Below the pieces are notes generated by a model. It was not told the origin of the DNA, searched no databases, and was given only the letters and a program-made list of their open reading frames with translations. Source: Phylloscopus collybita (Eukaryota; Chordata; Aves; Passeriformes; Phylloscopidae). Taken from it: DNA of 64,000 bases. Every line of letters starts with the position of its first letter. Within the stretch, counting starts at the first letter, position 1. The position numbers and the translations under genes were made by a program. Shown piece by piece: positions 25,781-36,775 of the stretch. The DNA is taken from assembly GCA_027886175.1 (NCBI GenBank), contig JAJNNQ010000045.1:124001-188000 (forward strand), read 5' to 3'.

Positions 25781-28700
25781 CCACGACGTCCACTACTGCA
25801 GAAATAAACTCCTTTTGCTCAAAAACCCGATTTTCTGGAATAGCTCTGCCGATACCAAGGGGCTGCAGGGAGGGAACAGGCGTTCCTCGGGGGTTCGGAG
25901 GGGCTCCCACGGGCACCTGTTTTCTCCAACCTCCACAGCCCCGTGCACAGACCAGGCAGACAGCATGAACCCTCGGAGCTATTCCTCTGGGGAAAGAGCT
26001 TTGTCTGAAGGGTGTGCTGGGCTCTGATGCACGGAAAGAGATAAATCAGTGAAAGTAACCCCCTGTTCCTTGCCCCAGTAATAAAAATGTGAATGAGACA
26101 CACAAAAGCCACCCAGCTCCAGTCTGGACTGGATACCCTTGGAAGGATACCCTTCACAAAGGAAGCTTTTGACTCTGAGACCTGGAGCTCAGAGCTCAGG
26201 TCACCTTCCAGGGAGCGATGAAGCGGCTTGGTCAGGAACTACACCTCATGCCACAGAATCTGGCAGATCAGGAACTTGATGCTGTGGACTCTAGGCAGAG
26301 AAAAAAAATTTCAGTATCTTCTTGGGTGCGTTTTTAACCCAGGTGAGCATGTAGAAGGCTGCTCAAATCAGTGTTGGCCTCTTCACTGCCCATACAGGAC
26401 CCTGGAGCATGACAGTTGATTTCCTCTAGATTATCTTGATCTTTCTGGACACTGAGTGTGTACCAAAGCACAAGGTGTATCAGAAATGCCAAAACAGCAA
26501 CAGATTGCCTGACAGGCCTGTCATTCTGTCATGAAATGTGACATGCATCCTGCCTGGGAGGAAGGACTGGGTTGCTGTACACTTCAGCGCTGGCTGAGGT
26601 CGGGCAAGAGTCCTCATTTTGGAGTCTCATTGATCAGACCTGGAGGATACATTGCTGCAGTATTAAAAAAATGTGGCAGAAGTTCCCAAACCACCTATCT
26701 CTCTTTAGCTGTGCCTTCAGATAAAACGTGTTGCCATTTCACAGGTGTGTCTGTGAGGAACTTCCCTTTTGTGAATCAAATTTCCTCTAACTTATGAACA
26801 AAAATGCATCTCTGACATGCAAGATGCAAAGGTAGAGACAGCATGGCTCAGTACAGACCAAGAGGGAATTTGCCAAGCAGCATCAAAATGGAGAACAAAC
26901 AAGAAAAATAAAAGCCAGCTTAATGCAGAGAGTTTATCAAAGGAGAAAAATGTTTTTTAGCACTATCACTGATTTTCCTACTGTGGCAGATGTGCCAGAG
27001 GGACGCTGTGAGCACGATGGGAACAAGCCTAAGAGCTGGTGGGAGCTCCCATCTTCCCCACCACAAGCCTTGTCAAAGACAGCCTTGACCAAGCACCAGC
27101 CAGGACATGACTAATGTGGAATGGATGCAGTATCTCTAGAGGAGATAGCATGTGGTGGACTCAGGAAAAATACGAGAGGCTGCTGTTTTTTTCTTGCTTG
27201 GTGATAAATGAGACCTGACACCCTTTCCCAAAGGCCAAATACATTAACTCCAGTGCTGCAGGAAATTAGATCTGGAGTCATGGTGGGATTGTCTCTAGCA
27301 GTCATGGTATCATTTTCCTCCTTGTGCTTTTGTTGGGATCCTGTAACTAAACTTCCCAGTAGCTACAGAAAGACCAAAGGAGCATTTTCTTGTGTTACAC
27401 CTTTAATCCCAGCAGTCATCCAAGTTTTTGGTAATTATAGTTGTGGAGGAGCCCAGCAGAGTCAACCAGCAGCCCAGAGAAGTTACGGCTTCCATTCTGA
27501 AGTAAACAGGAAAATCTGTCTCCTGAGATGTACTTCAACCACACTATCAGCAGTAGCACTTCTGCATGACAGCATCGCAGCGAGAAAAGCAAATCTTCAT
27601 GAAGGGTTGACTGATATGGAGACAGTCAAGAATAAGCACCATAGCCTAGAACTTGCAGTATTTTGGAAAGTCTACAGCTGCCAATCAAGTGGATGCTTCA
27701 TCAGAAGAGTGTTTCCAAGTTTTCCTCTCAAAAGAGATCCCATGGGAATCCTTTCCTCACACACTGGTCTTTTCCATCTTTTTATCCCATTTGGGTCCCC
27801 TCCAGGGTTCAGCTGCTCCTTTGGTCCCAACACAATCCTCAGACCTGCTTCCTCAGCTCTTGGACAGTGAAATCTCTCAAGTCTGCAAACAGCACCTGAA
27901 GTTTCCTGTTGATCTCTTGGTAGTCTGCCATCTCCAGCCAGAGGCATTTGGTGGAAAGTGAAAAAATCCAAAGCCAAGTAGTTTCGGATGTGAGCCCCGG
28001 GGAAGATGCATGGGGGTTAAATGCCCCTGCCACAGTGCATGACAGGCAACCTCCACAAATTAAGAAAAACTTGTGGGTAAAGCAGTCCACTTATCTCCCA
28101 CTTGTGTCTTGGATGAGGAAGACTTTTGTCCTGTATCCTTAAAGAAGAATATGCGTAGCAGGCTGTGTAGAACACACTCGGATCTCAGAGCAAACACAGG
28201 TTGTAACAGCAGCACCGGCGCTCTTGGATGATCTTTGGCATCTGGGAGCTGAACCACAGAGCTGCCAGTTAGGGTTTGTTAAATGAGAAGACAATATAAT
28301 CTAAACATGTACATCACCTTTGAGCAAGGGCCCTGTGACACAAATAGAATTGCTTTTGTTCACTCGAAAGATCAGGATGTTGTCAGGATGAAATAGTATG
28401 TGAGCTGGTGTGAAGAACTCTGACTGACCGCTGACCATCAGAAACAGGCAGAAACTCCCTCTTGTAAAAACAATACCAAAAAAATCCTGAATATACTGCC
28501 ACTTCCCAAGTCACTGTATTTGGACTGTTGTCACCAGGAGCTCTAGGTCATCTGTAGATTTCTTGGAAGAAAAATTTTCTGTGCACATGGTGTATTCTGA
28601 CGCAGGAAGTTCCTCAGATTTAATCGGGTTCTTTTCTATTAAATCATCATGAGTAATTAAAAAGCCGGAATCCCATCGGAAGACCACACTCCTTGGTGAA

Positions 28701-30979
28701 TGTCAGCATTTGTTCCATGTCAGGTCTTCCCTCAGAACAAACCCACTGTCAAAGGCAGTTTCTCATTCCAATCTAAAACTCGCTGGTCCTTCAGCAGCTC
28801 CTTCCCCTCGCCCCTGCATGTCTGCTTTGTTTTGCACTGGATTTAACTTTGCATATATGGTTTGGTGTGTTTTTTTTTTTAATATAACATCAAATCTCTT
28901 AATTCTCTGACCCAGAAAACAGAGACAATCCTCATAAAAATCTGGGACAAAGAAGATGCAGCTGGCACGTGTGCAGCAGCAAGAGATTCTGAAACTCCCA
29001 AATCTACCCATTTTAAGTGATTTTGATTAAAGAAAGACTTTTGAGAACTGCTGTTGTCAGATCTCAGGTTATTTTGAAAGCAAATCCTAGGCTTTTAAGT
29101 GGTGCCCTAGCCTGAGCAAGACCCTTTAAAAAGTGACAATGCATTAGCCGAGATGTGACGGCTCCTCCCTTTCATGTTGTCTCCTCCACAGGGCCAGCCA
29201 GGACACGAGGTACACACAGGGTACACAACTGCTCCCACAGTGTCCAGAAATAAAGGTTCCCTCAACCACAGCATGACCTTTCCCGGAGCCTTTCAGAGCC
29301 CCGTTCCTGCAGCACTTTTGTCAATGAGTAAATAATGAGAAATTAGTGCATGGCCCAGATGATGACTCACAGTGAGTGGCCGCTGGCAGTTATGAACCTG
29401 CCAGGACAAACAGGGTGTCACAGACAACCAAGTCCTCAGTCTCATGACTACCTCACCTATGTTACATCCATGTCACCCACTGTCCTCTGCAGAGCCAACA
29501 CACACGGTCCCACTGGTGAATCACACCCAACATCAAACCAGGAGAGCCCTGGATGATGCCAGGCAGAGATGGGAATGCATCGCATTTGGTGTTGCCTCTT
29601 TGCACATTTAATTTAATGAGGAAGAATAATGAAATACCCAGGGTGAGTCATGCAGGCAGCAATCTCCCTTTGCCTCAGGAGATTTTAGGGGCAAAAGGAG
29701 AGGATGGAGGTACAGCCCCACTACATGCTGTTGCCAGGGAAGGGGGAGCCTGCTAGCCAGGAACTTCTACCCCCAACACAGCACCAGGGATGAGGAGTGA
29801 GGCCAGTGCAGGAGCTCACTGCTCCACCCCCAGCACCAACTGTGGGGAAGTCCCTGGTGACAGCAGAGTTTCACCCACTGGCTCTGAACATTTCCCAAAG
29901 ACAGAATTTCATTAAAGCGGGTAATTTGGCCTGACTACCCTGGCTAGTTCCCATGGCCAGGAGCACAATAGCAGCCAAGCCCAGGAAGAAATTGCATTAC
30001 TGTACATGAAGGTCTCAAATCTGAAAGGGAAGGAGAGGTTCACACCAACCACGGCTTTAATACCAGATTAAATGCTTTCACAACAGCCCGGCTGTCCGAA
30101 AGCTTACAGACAGCCTTTTGTCAATTTAGTTTGCATTGTACTTTGGCTTCAAGAAGTACTTTACAATGAAAGCAACTTTATTTTATTTTTTTTTTAATAC
30201 GGTAGCTTAGCTTTCTTGAAGGGAATTCATGGACTCGGGATGGGCACTGCTCCATACGGGAAGGCATGAAGTGCTTTAATGGCAGAGGGGCCAAGCAAAG
30301 CTCCTCTTTCCAAGGCTGTTTAGGGACTCTATTAAGCATTCTGTCCTTAAAGACTTGCCATTTTAGAAGGCTGAATGAAGCTCCAACTTGAATTATCAAT
30401 TTTTAATTTCCCCATTAGCAGAAACAAAAGAAGTAGGGTACTTTCTCCTGATAGAGGGTACAGCCTACATTTGTACAAGGATTTTACTTTAAGAGGCTGA
30501 TTACCCCAAGCCTTGAACCAGGAGCTAAGACATGTCTCGGGGACATGCCCTACTGGGCACTTAAATGCAGAAGTTTAGGGGAGTTCTTGGCTGACTCTGG
30601 GCAGGTGGGAGCAGGAGGGCAGCCGGATCAGGATGCGTGTGGCACGTGGGCAGCCGGCAGCAACAGCAGCAGCATGGTCCTACCCTATTCAGGGCTGGGA
30701 AAGCACCTCAGAAACAGCAAGGACGAGTCTTGGGCTGGCTTCTACTCTGAAATCTGGCACTTGGGAGATGCAGGGCACAGGCTCATAGGAAACTGCTGCT
30801 TCTCCTGTCCCTCTGCTCCCTGACGTGGGGACACAGAGGAACCTCTGTCTCTCCCCTGGCCCACCACAGCCAGCCGGGAGGAAGGAGGAGGATGGGAGGG
30901 GGGGACACAGCCTCGAAGGGCTCTGTGCCACCTCGCTCTGCCCACAAATGCATCCTTGTCATTCAAATGAGAAGCGGCC

Positions 30980-31091
30980 ACAATGGCCGGGGGGGAGGGC
31001 GGGGGTGGGCTGCCCTAAACAAAGAGCCGCTTGGGATAATCTAATCGCAGGGAGGGACGAGGGTCCCCGCTCCTCACAGATGAATGCAAAT
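30980..31091. promoter_or_regulatory. Candidate enhancer with clustered factor motifs
   Basis: Within about 110 bp lie a SOX-type ACAATGG (30980-30986), a strong G-quadruplex run, OTX/PITX-type GGATAATC (31034-31041) with an adjoining TAATC (31042-31046), and a perfect POU octamer ATGCAAAT (31084-31091). The cluster sits about 3.3 kb inside the presumed gene from its CpG island. The motifs are seen directly; regulatory activity is inference, since short motifs occur often by chance. Confidence 0.3.
30989..31009 (+). other. G-quadruplex candidate
   Basis: Four G runs of 7, 3, 5 and 3 are separated by single-base loops (A, C, T) on the plus strand. One-base loops give very stable quadruplexes in vitro for this class of sequence. 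Confidence 0.75.
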
Positions 31092-31273
31092 GCCTCCAAC
31101 CCCTGGAAGCAACTTCTCTGGGAACAACACAGACAGGGCTTTGTGAGCAGGAGGCTGTGCATACGAAAGCTCCCAGGAATGCCCAGCAATCCCCAGCTGG
31201 AGAAACGCCCTGTGGGCACACATAGACCTTCCCTCTCACCCCTGGCCACAAAGTCAAGAAAAAGCCGCTCAGT

Positions 31274-31312
31274 CTTTTTTTTTTTTTTTCCTTTTTCTTT
31301 TTCCCCGCCCTC
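31274..31312. repeat. T-rich tract
   Basis: About 40 bp of T runs broken by C, with a longest run of 16 T. Low complexity; no element body recognised. Confidence 0.85.
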
Positions 31313-33994
31313 TTCTTCATGCTCTTGTAACCAAACTAAAACTTTCCTGGCACTCCTGCATCCCTCAATCCCTCAGCCACTGATGCCAGAGCCCATGTCC
31401 ACACAGGATGATCTCAGCGATGCTGCCACCACCAACACACCCCTGTCAACTCCTGTCTGGCAACCTCTCCCCCAGGCAAAGCATCCCCCTTGGGGCCAAG
31501 CTTGCCCGGCCTCAGGCATCAGTCCATCCCCAAGCCACAGGTTTTGCCCTTCATAGCCATGTCCCCTCAACAGCAGCAATGCAGCCCAGTGAGCCTGCAG
31601 GAACAGGCTCACTTACAAACCAGCCAGTCTCCAGGTCAACACCTTCCACGTTCGGATTTCAGAACACGCCAGCTGTTCTGAAAAGCACAGCTTGAAAGTA
31701 AACCTCCCCCCGGACCCGGCACAAGTGAAGTGAGAGCTCTCATTACCAAGTCACTACTAGTGTATAGGAAGTTTTTGCTGCCTCCACCCCTGAGATGTCC
31801 AAGCTCAACAGCCATAAAAAGATGCAATTTGTGAATGCTGTGGTGAGGAGGGGTTGGGGGTTTACTGTAAAGGCAGCAGTGCAAAATGCAAAGTCATAAA
31901 TCTCAAAAACCGCGTACTAAAATTCAGTGGAATCACTCAAGTCAAGCTCTGCTGCACCTGCTATTTTATGTTCTTTGTCAGGGCAGCCAATGGAGAACAA
32001 TAAAAACATTAATAATCAAGTTAAATTTATAAACTGGGCAGGATATTCCACTAGTAATGAAATCTGGAGAATCATTCCATGTTATATTGCTTTGGGCAGC
32101 ATGCTAACAAGCACTGCCTTTGAGTTATAGCCCTCTTCCATTTTGCTTAACTTTAATTTGGCCAAGCACCACTGTTTCATTTAAAACAAACTTCAGGCAG
32201 GAGTGGAACAGAGGACAGAGCTCAGAGATGCAGTCCAGCTCAGCACCGAAAATCTCTAGGTTGAAAGGGGTGAGCATTTGGGATATAAAAGCTCTGTTGA
32301 CACTGTGCTCTGTTTACTGCACAGAATTGCTGGATATAATTTTCCAAGGTTAGCAGAGCTTTCTATTGCCATGCTTCCTAGATTTCAAATATTTGATTGA
32401 AATGCGTCACAGATCTTTAATTTCATAGTTGCTTTGTAAAGTGGATGTCAAATAATTCTTGAGCTCTCACTTCCCAGAGAGTGGTAGTTTTCTAACAAAA
32501 CCTCTGAAAATATCTGGCTTCTCTGCTCCCTGCTGCTCAGTAGAGGGCATAAGCATAAACCTGATTTACATTCAACACCTTTGGAAACCCACCAATACTG
32601 TCTCAAGCTGGAGAGATCCTTTGCCCCAGCAGGCACATCCACAGGAGGGAGACAGCACCCTGACACCAATCACAGATCCTTCATGTTGGATTCCCAGCCT
32701 AAATAACTCTTGGTTTAATGTAACTCCCCTCTCCTGCAGTTCACTTCTGCTCCATTACCACAATCCCCAGCACCTTCTGCTTTGCCAGACAGCCCTAGCA
32801 CTTCAGTAGGGTTTGGAGAGAATGCTCAAATTTACTCCAGGATTAAAAAGGTACCTTAATGCCTGAAAGTTGTCATCAGTAACTAATAAACCTCTTGAGT
32901 ATTAACATTTACCCTGTAAAAGCTGAGTGCAGCATATTCGGTAGCGAGGGTAAAAGCAGGTCAAAGACAAAGTTTGAGTTAAATTGATTGGGGCAGAATA
33001 CATCAATTTGTGCGCTGTTTGCATGAAATATTAATTCCAGCTTTAACATCTGGTTACAGGGGAAAGCAAATGCACCATAATGATGCAGGTATACTTTATA
33101 TTCACATTTTCTATTCTCCCTAGGAACAGATGGGGAGCGATAGACTTTGTCCTGTCTGGCAGGTGTCTGAGCTGGAGCCTGTGAGCCGAAGCAAACACTT
33201 GGAGCAGGGCGGCGGAGGCAGCGTCCTGGGCACTGCTCCGAGCGAGCCCTGCTCATTAGATAACCCCGCCGTGCTGCAAACCCTTCCTCCCTCCCGCCTT
33301 CACAGCAGTGCACTGGCAGCATTTTGAAATTCACTGAATTTCAGGGAATTTCTCCAAACTGGCGGGTCCAGCCCCAGGACTGCCTGTCCACACCCAGGTC
33401 TGATACAGTCGCAGGACGTCTCTGAGCTACAACTGGTATAAGCGACAAGAAACTTTTCCTCCTCCAAGGGAAAACCCTTAATTTCTTCCCTCTCAGAGGG
33501 GTGAAGCTGTATAAACCTGCTGGCACCATGACCTGGCAGAGACATGACCTAAACTCTCCATGCCTGCTAAAACCTGTTCTGTCCCTGCAGACTAAGGAGA
33601 CACCTGTGAGGGGAGAAGCAGGACTACAAGGATGCCCACGCTGCGCAGACCCCCGCCACGAAGGCAACCCTCCACCTGCTGCAGGCACAGAGCAGCCCGT
33701 AACATCCCCGCGGCACGTCCCAGTCCTACCGGATTGCTCTGACTCCAAACGTGCCGTTTTACCCTGCTCGCTGTTGGAGTTTGTGTGGCTCCACGGCAGG
33801 CAGGGAGCCCTCGAGACAGGCCAGCCCTTTCCTAGCGTCTGAGAAATCACCATCCATGTGTGAAAGCTGGTGAGGCCATTGCCTCACGACGCTGGGCTGG
33901 GGGAAAGTTGGGTCGCCAGGCTGGGGTGCAGGAGATGCCCTGGATGCTAGGGAGGGGGCACTCTGGCTTCCAAGGGGCTCGGTGCAGAGGGTAC

Positions 33995-34023
33995 GGGGTG
34001 GGGGGCACTGGGTGCGGGGGGGG
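33995..34023 (+). other. G-quadruplex candidate beside exon 1
   Basis: G runs of 4, 6, 3 and 8 are separated by loops of 1, 4 and 3 bases on the plus strand, about 300 bp into the presumed first intron. The G-rich strand would be the template strand of the minus-strand gene. Confidence 0.7.
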
Positions 34024-34312
34024 ATAAACAGACCCTTCCATCTGCGCGGGGGGGCACCAGCTGCAACGAGCGGAACCACGTAGATAACGCTGGAGGGGAC
34101 ACCCGGGTGTCAAAGGGCCTGAGCAGCGGGAGCAGGACGGAGGGTACTGGCGGCAAAAGGGGTCCTGGGCAGCGGGGCGCGCCAGGGAGCCTTTCCAGCC
34201 GCCGAAGCTCGGCCAGCGCCGCGTGAGCCGGCGGTGCCCGAAGGTGGGGGAGTACCCGGCGAGGCGGGGGGCAGGGGAGGGGGGAGCAGAGAGGAGCCGG
34301 GGGTCGCGGGTA

Positions 34313-34318
34313 ACTCAC
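34313..34318 (-). other. Splice donor of exon 1
   Basis: Minus-strand GTGAGT, matching the vertebrate 5' splice-site consensus from +1 to +6 apart from the accepted G at +3. It follows codon GTT, so the intron would be phase 0. Beyond it the frame turns into proline/serine-rich translation of CpG-island DNA, which supports an exon end here. Confidence 0.6.
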
Positions 34319-34447
34319 AACTCCCCGGGTGATGTCCTCCGCCGCGGGGGTCGGCGCCGCGGGCGCTTCTTGCCACGCTAGCCACAGAGCGAGTACGAGG
34401 AGCATCTCCCGGCGGCGGGCGCGGTGCCGGGCGGCGGGGCTCCGCAT
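34319..34447 (-). CDS. Putative first coding exon, secreted or membrane protein
   Basis: A 43-codon segment in the CpG island. From the Met at 34447 it reads an arginine-rich n-region of about 14 residues, then a hydrophobic core (LLVLALWLAW), a polar turn and an alanine/proline-rich cleavage-like region (EAPAAP), then AAEDITRGV up to the donor. This is the layout of a signal peptide followed by the first residues of the mature chain. A second in-frame Met at 34405 starts right at the hydrophobic core and is an equally possible start. A further Met at 34597 would add a poor, GC-driven leader. The protein would enter the secretory pathway; its family cannot be told from this exon, and no second exon was recognised to the left. 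No start site or 5' UTR boundary could be fixed. The main alternative is that it is a chance frame in GC-rich DNA; the coincidence of island, signal peptide and donor argues against that. Confidence 0.5.
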
Positions 34448-35099
34448 CCCCCCGCTCTTGGCGGCGCCCGGCTCCAGCCCCGGCCCCGCGATGGGCTCCG
34501 CCGGGCTCCGCGCCGCATCCGCGCTCCCGCCCCGGGCTGCGGCCGCCGCCGGGGAGGGGAGGAGGCAGGGAAGGAGAAGAGAGGCGGGGGGCTCCACTCC
34601 GTTTCGCGCTGCTCCGCCGAGGATGGAGGAGGGGGGGCTCTGCTCCGCCCCACCGGGAAGGGAGGCTGGGGGGACTCCGCTCCGCGCTGCTTCGCTGCCG
34701 GGGAGGCTCCGCCGTCACATCGCCCCGTTCCGCAGCCTGCGGAGCGGCAAAGTTGCTGCGGGCGCTGGCTCGCAGCAAAGCGCGGCTCGGCAGCGGCGGC
34801 TGCTGCCGGGAGCCGCCGCGGCTCCGCCGCCGCTGCCACCAACCCCTCTGCGGCCGGCCGGCGGAGGCGGAGGATGGGGAGGAGGAAAGGATGCTAATGA
34901 GGGAGGCGGTGTCAGGGCTCCGCCGGCGTGGGGGGGCTCGCAAGCGCCGTCTGCCAGCGGCGGCGATCCGGGCCAGCTCCCTCTGCGCCGCGCGGGCAGG
35001 AGGGGGCCCAGTCCCCTCCCGTTTTGATATCTGTGTCTGGCTGGAACACCTCAGGGTTCCGACGCGATTGTTTGTTTTTTCCTAATCATCAAGGTTTCT

Positions 35100-35105
35100 G
35101 TAAGT
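35100..35105 (+). other. Possible plus-strand splice donor
   Basis: A perfect GTAAGT at the right edge of the CpG island. Together with an unmethylated-type island this fits a divergent non-coding transcript running rightwards. No coding frame is supported. Confidence 0.25.
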
Positions 35106-35106
35106 A

Positions 35107-36114
35107 CCAGGTTCATCTCCGAGTTTTTAAGGGGCTATGGAAAAGCAGCGTGGTTGTAGCATCCCCGACTGACATCTCGTCTCAGCGAGACAAATGTCTG
35201 GCTTGTCCCCATAAACAGCATAATGGGATCCTATGGCCTCTACAGCGTGTCCTCCCTCGAGAGCTGTGAATCTGCCACATGCTCTGACAGGCCAGATGGC
35301 AGGGGACACCCTGACAGCTCTTGTTCCTGTTAGTTCAGGATGAACATGTACTTCCTACTCAGAATCTGTCTTCCCAGTTCCTGCTGGCATGTTAATACAC
35401 TCAACAACTTTGCAAATGATTTTTAAATTTGGAGTTTCTTTAAATAAAATTGGAGTTTCTGTTTTAAGATAAATATTAAGTGGAGATAATGAAAAATGGA
35501 CAGAGATGAAAAATTGCTTCTAGGTGCTGCTCAGGCAAAATTGTAATGGTCATTGATACGACACCTTCTGCACAAATAGATGAATCCAGCAATGAACCGT
35601 AACTGCTTCTGGAGATACTTAATATCAGACAGGACTGGAGAAAACCAGTGGATAAGGAAAGAAGAAATCTTTGTCTAAAAGAAATTGGTTAAAAAGAACT
35701 GGCAGGGAAACCTCACTTCCTGTGGGTGAATTTGCATTACTCTGTGTCCCTGTGAGCTGAAGTTACTGCTCCAGCACCAGAGAAATCAGAGGGGAAACGC
35801 CTGAATTACACAGTTCAGAGCCTCACCAACAGCTGCCTGTTGTAGCTCAAGAGCTGTTATCTTGAGAGGTTTGCTCCATACTAAAACAAAGTTCAGCTTC
35901 TTAAACAGATCAGCAAAGCCCAGCCTCTGGTTCCACAGGTGCAGAGGGAGGGTTTGCAAAGCATGGGGCTGACAGCCCCCACTTACCATGTCACCAAAAC
36001 TGTGGGAAAACCAAAAACTCTCCAACAACATTTTTAGTCTTAGAGAATTAAGGTATTACTTTAGTCTGGCCAGGATGTGCAACAGAAATAATTTAATCCA
36101 TACATTGCCTGGGT
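35107..36114. other. Non-coding flank of the CpG island
   Basis: GC content falls quickly and no exon, repeat family or RNA gene could be recognised. It lies upstream of the presumed minus-strand gene. Confidence 0.5.
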
Positions 36115-36775
36115 TGTGAAGAGAAAATCATTCCATCACACATGATCTTTACTAGATTTTTCACATACTTAAACAGTCAAAACCCAGAGAAATTAATTGG
36201 TTCAGTGTTCATTGGTCCCAAGTTACACAGTTCTTAGTATTTGGCTTCCTACTGGTTATTGATGGCTTTGCCTTCAAAGTTAATTAGGTTCTCCTTCTTT
36301 GTTCTCTTATGTCTTTTCCCAGGACAGGTGTCTTCGACCATGCCAGGGATGATGTTTGGAGTTGATGTTCGCTAATGGTCATTTTCTTTTGTGCATCCTC
36401 TGTGCCATTCCCAGCCTTGTTGAAATGTTAAGGTCATCAGGCCTTGACTGGTGAAACAGTCCTTTGAAAAGACACTTCTGTAGCCCTGGTTCATGCCTGA
36501 GATGTTTTGGTTTTCTGAAACTTTTTCCCTGAGAGTTTTCTGTCAACAAGAGACACGTTTTTCTAACTGTAACCTTTGTTTACATTCCTTTCCCTAGGAG
36601 GGACTTCTTCTTGATGTCCCTCTGGTTTGACCAAAGTAATTGAATAAGTTTGTCTTTCTTTCACCAGTTGAGTTGTTCTCTGTAGAATAGTATAAAAGGG
36701 AAGAAATTGCCAGAAATAAATGGAGTCATTGTCAGCCTTCTGAAGTCGGAGTCTGTGTTGTTGTGGTCTTTAACA
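36115..36775 (+). mobile_element. LTR of an endogenous retrovirus, plus strand
   Basis: Near the right end is a TATA box (TATAAAAGGG, about 36691-36700), followed some 15 bp later by an AATAAA signal and a GT-rich R/U5-like end that closes in TTTAACA. The left end is placed at TGTGAAGAG. The order of promoter, poly(A) signal and U5 is that of a retroviral LTR, perhaps ERVL- or ERV1-like. Flanks GGGT and GTGT match at three of four bases, which is too weak to call a target-site duplication. No primer-binding site or coding sequence follows, so it appears to be a solo and older copy. Family placement is uncertain. Confidence 0.6.

Larger units (their letters stand above)
12132..30950. other. 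Long non-coding stretch, probably intronic
   Basis: No exon could be supported. Open frames at 13157-13792 (minus), 25065-26027 (plus) and 27208-27870 (plus) are the longest, but none has recognisable domains or protein-like composition. Small simple repeats and one palindrome are listed separately. If the exon near 34.4 kb is real, this lies downstream of it and would be its first intron or later gene body. Confidence 0.5.
33950..35070. promoter_or_regulatory. CpG island promoter
   Basis: About 1.1 kb of very GC-rich DNA, dense in CpG and GC-box-like GGGCGG/GGGGCGG motifs, in sharp contrast with the AT-moderate flanks. No TATA box was evident, as is usual for CpG-island promoters. The minus-strand first exon and its donor lie inside, so the main transcription start probably lies between about 34450 and 35050 with transcription leftwards. 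Long open frames on both strands here are products of the high GC content (few stop codons) and are not separate genes. A plus-strand GTAAGT donor at the right edge makes divergent transcription possible. Confidence 0.8.

Noticed and set aside
27208..27870. 220-codon plus-strand open frame
   Set aside because: No recognisable domain or consistent protein-like pattern; the minus strand of the same region looks at least as protein-like.
34110..35027. Long open frames on both strands within the CpG island (232, 277, 216, 157 and 154 codons)
   Set aside because: High GC content removes stop codons; the translations are A/R/G/P-rich and overlap each other. Only the short signal-peptide segment ending at a splice donor was kept.
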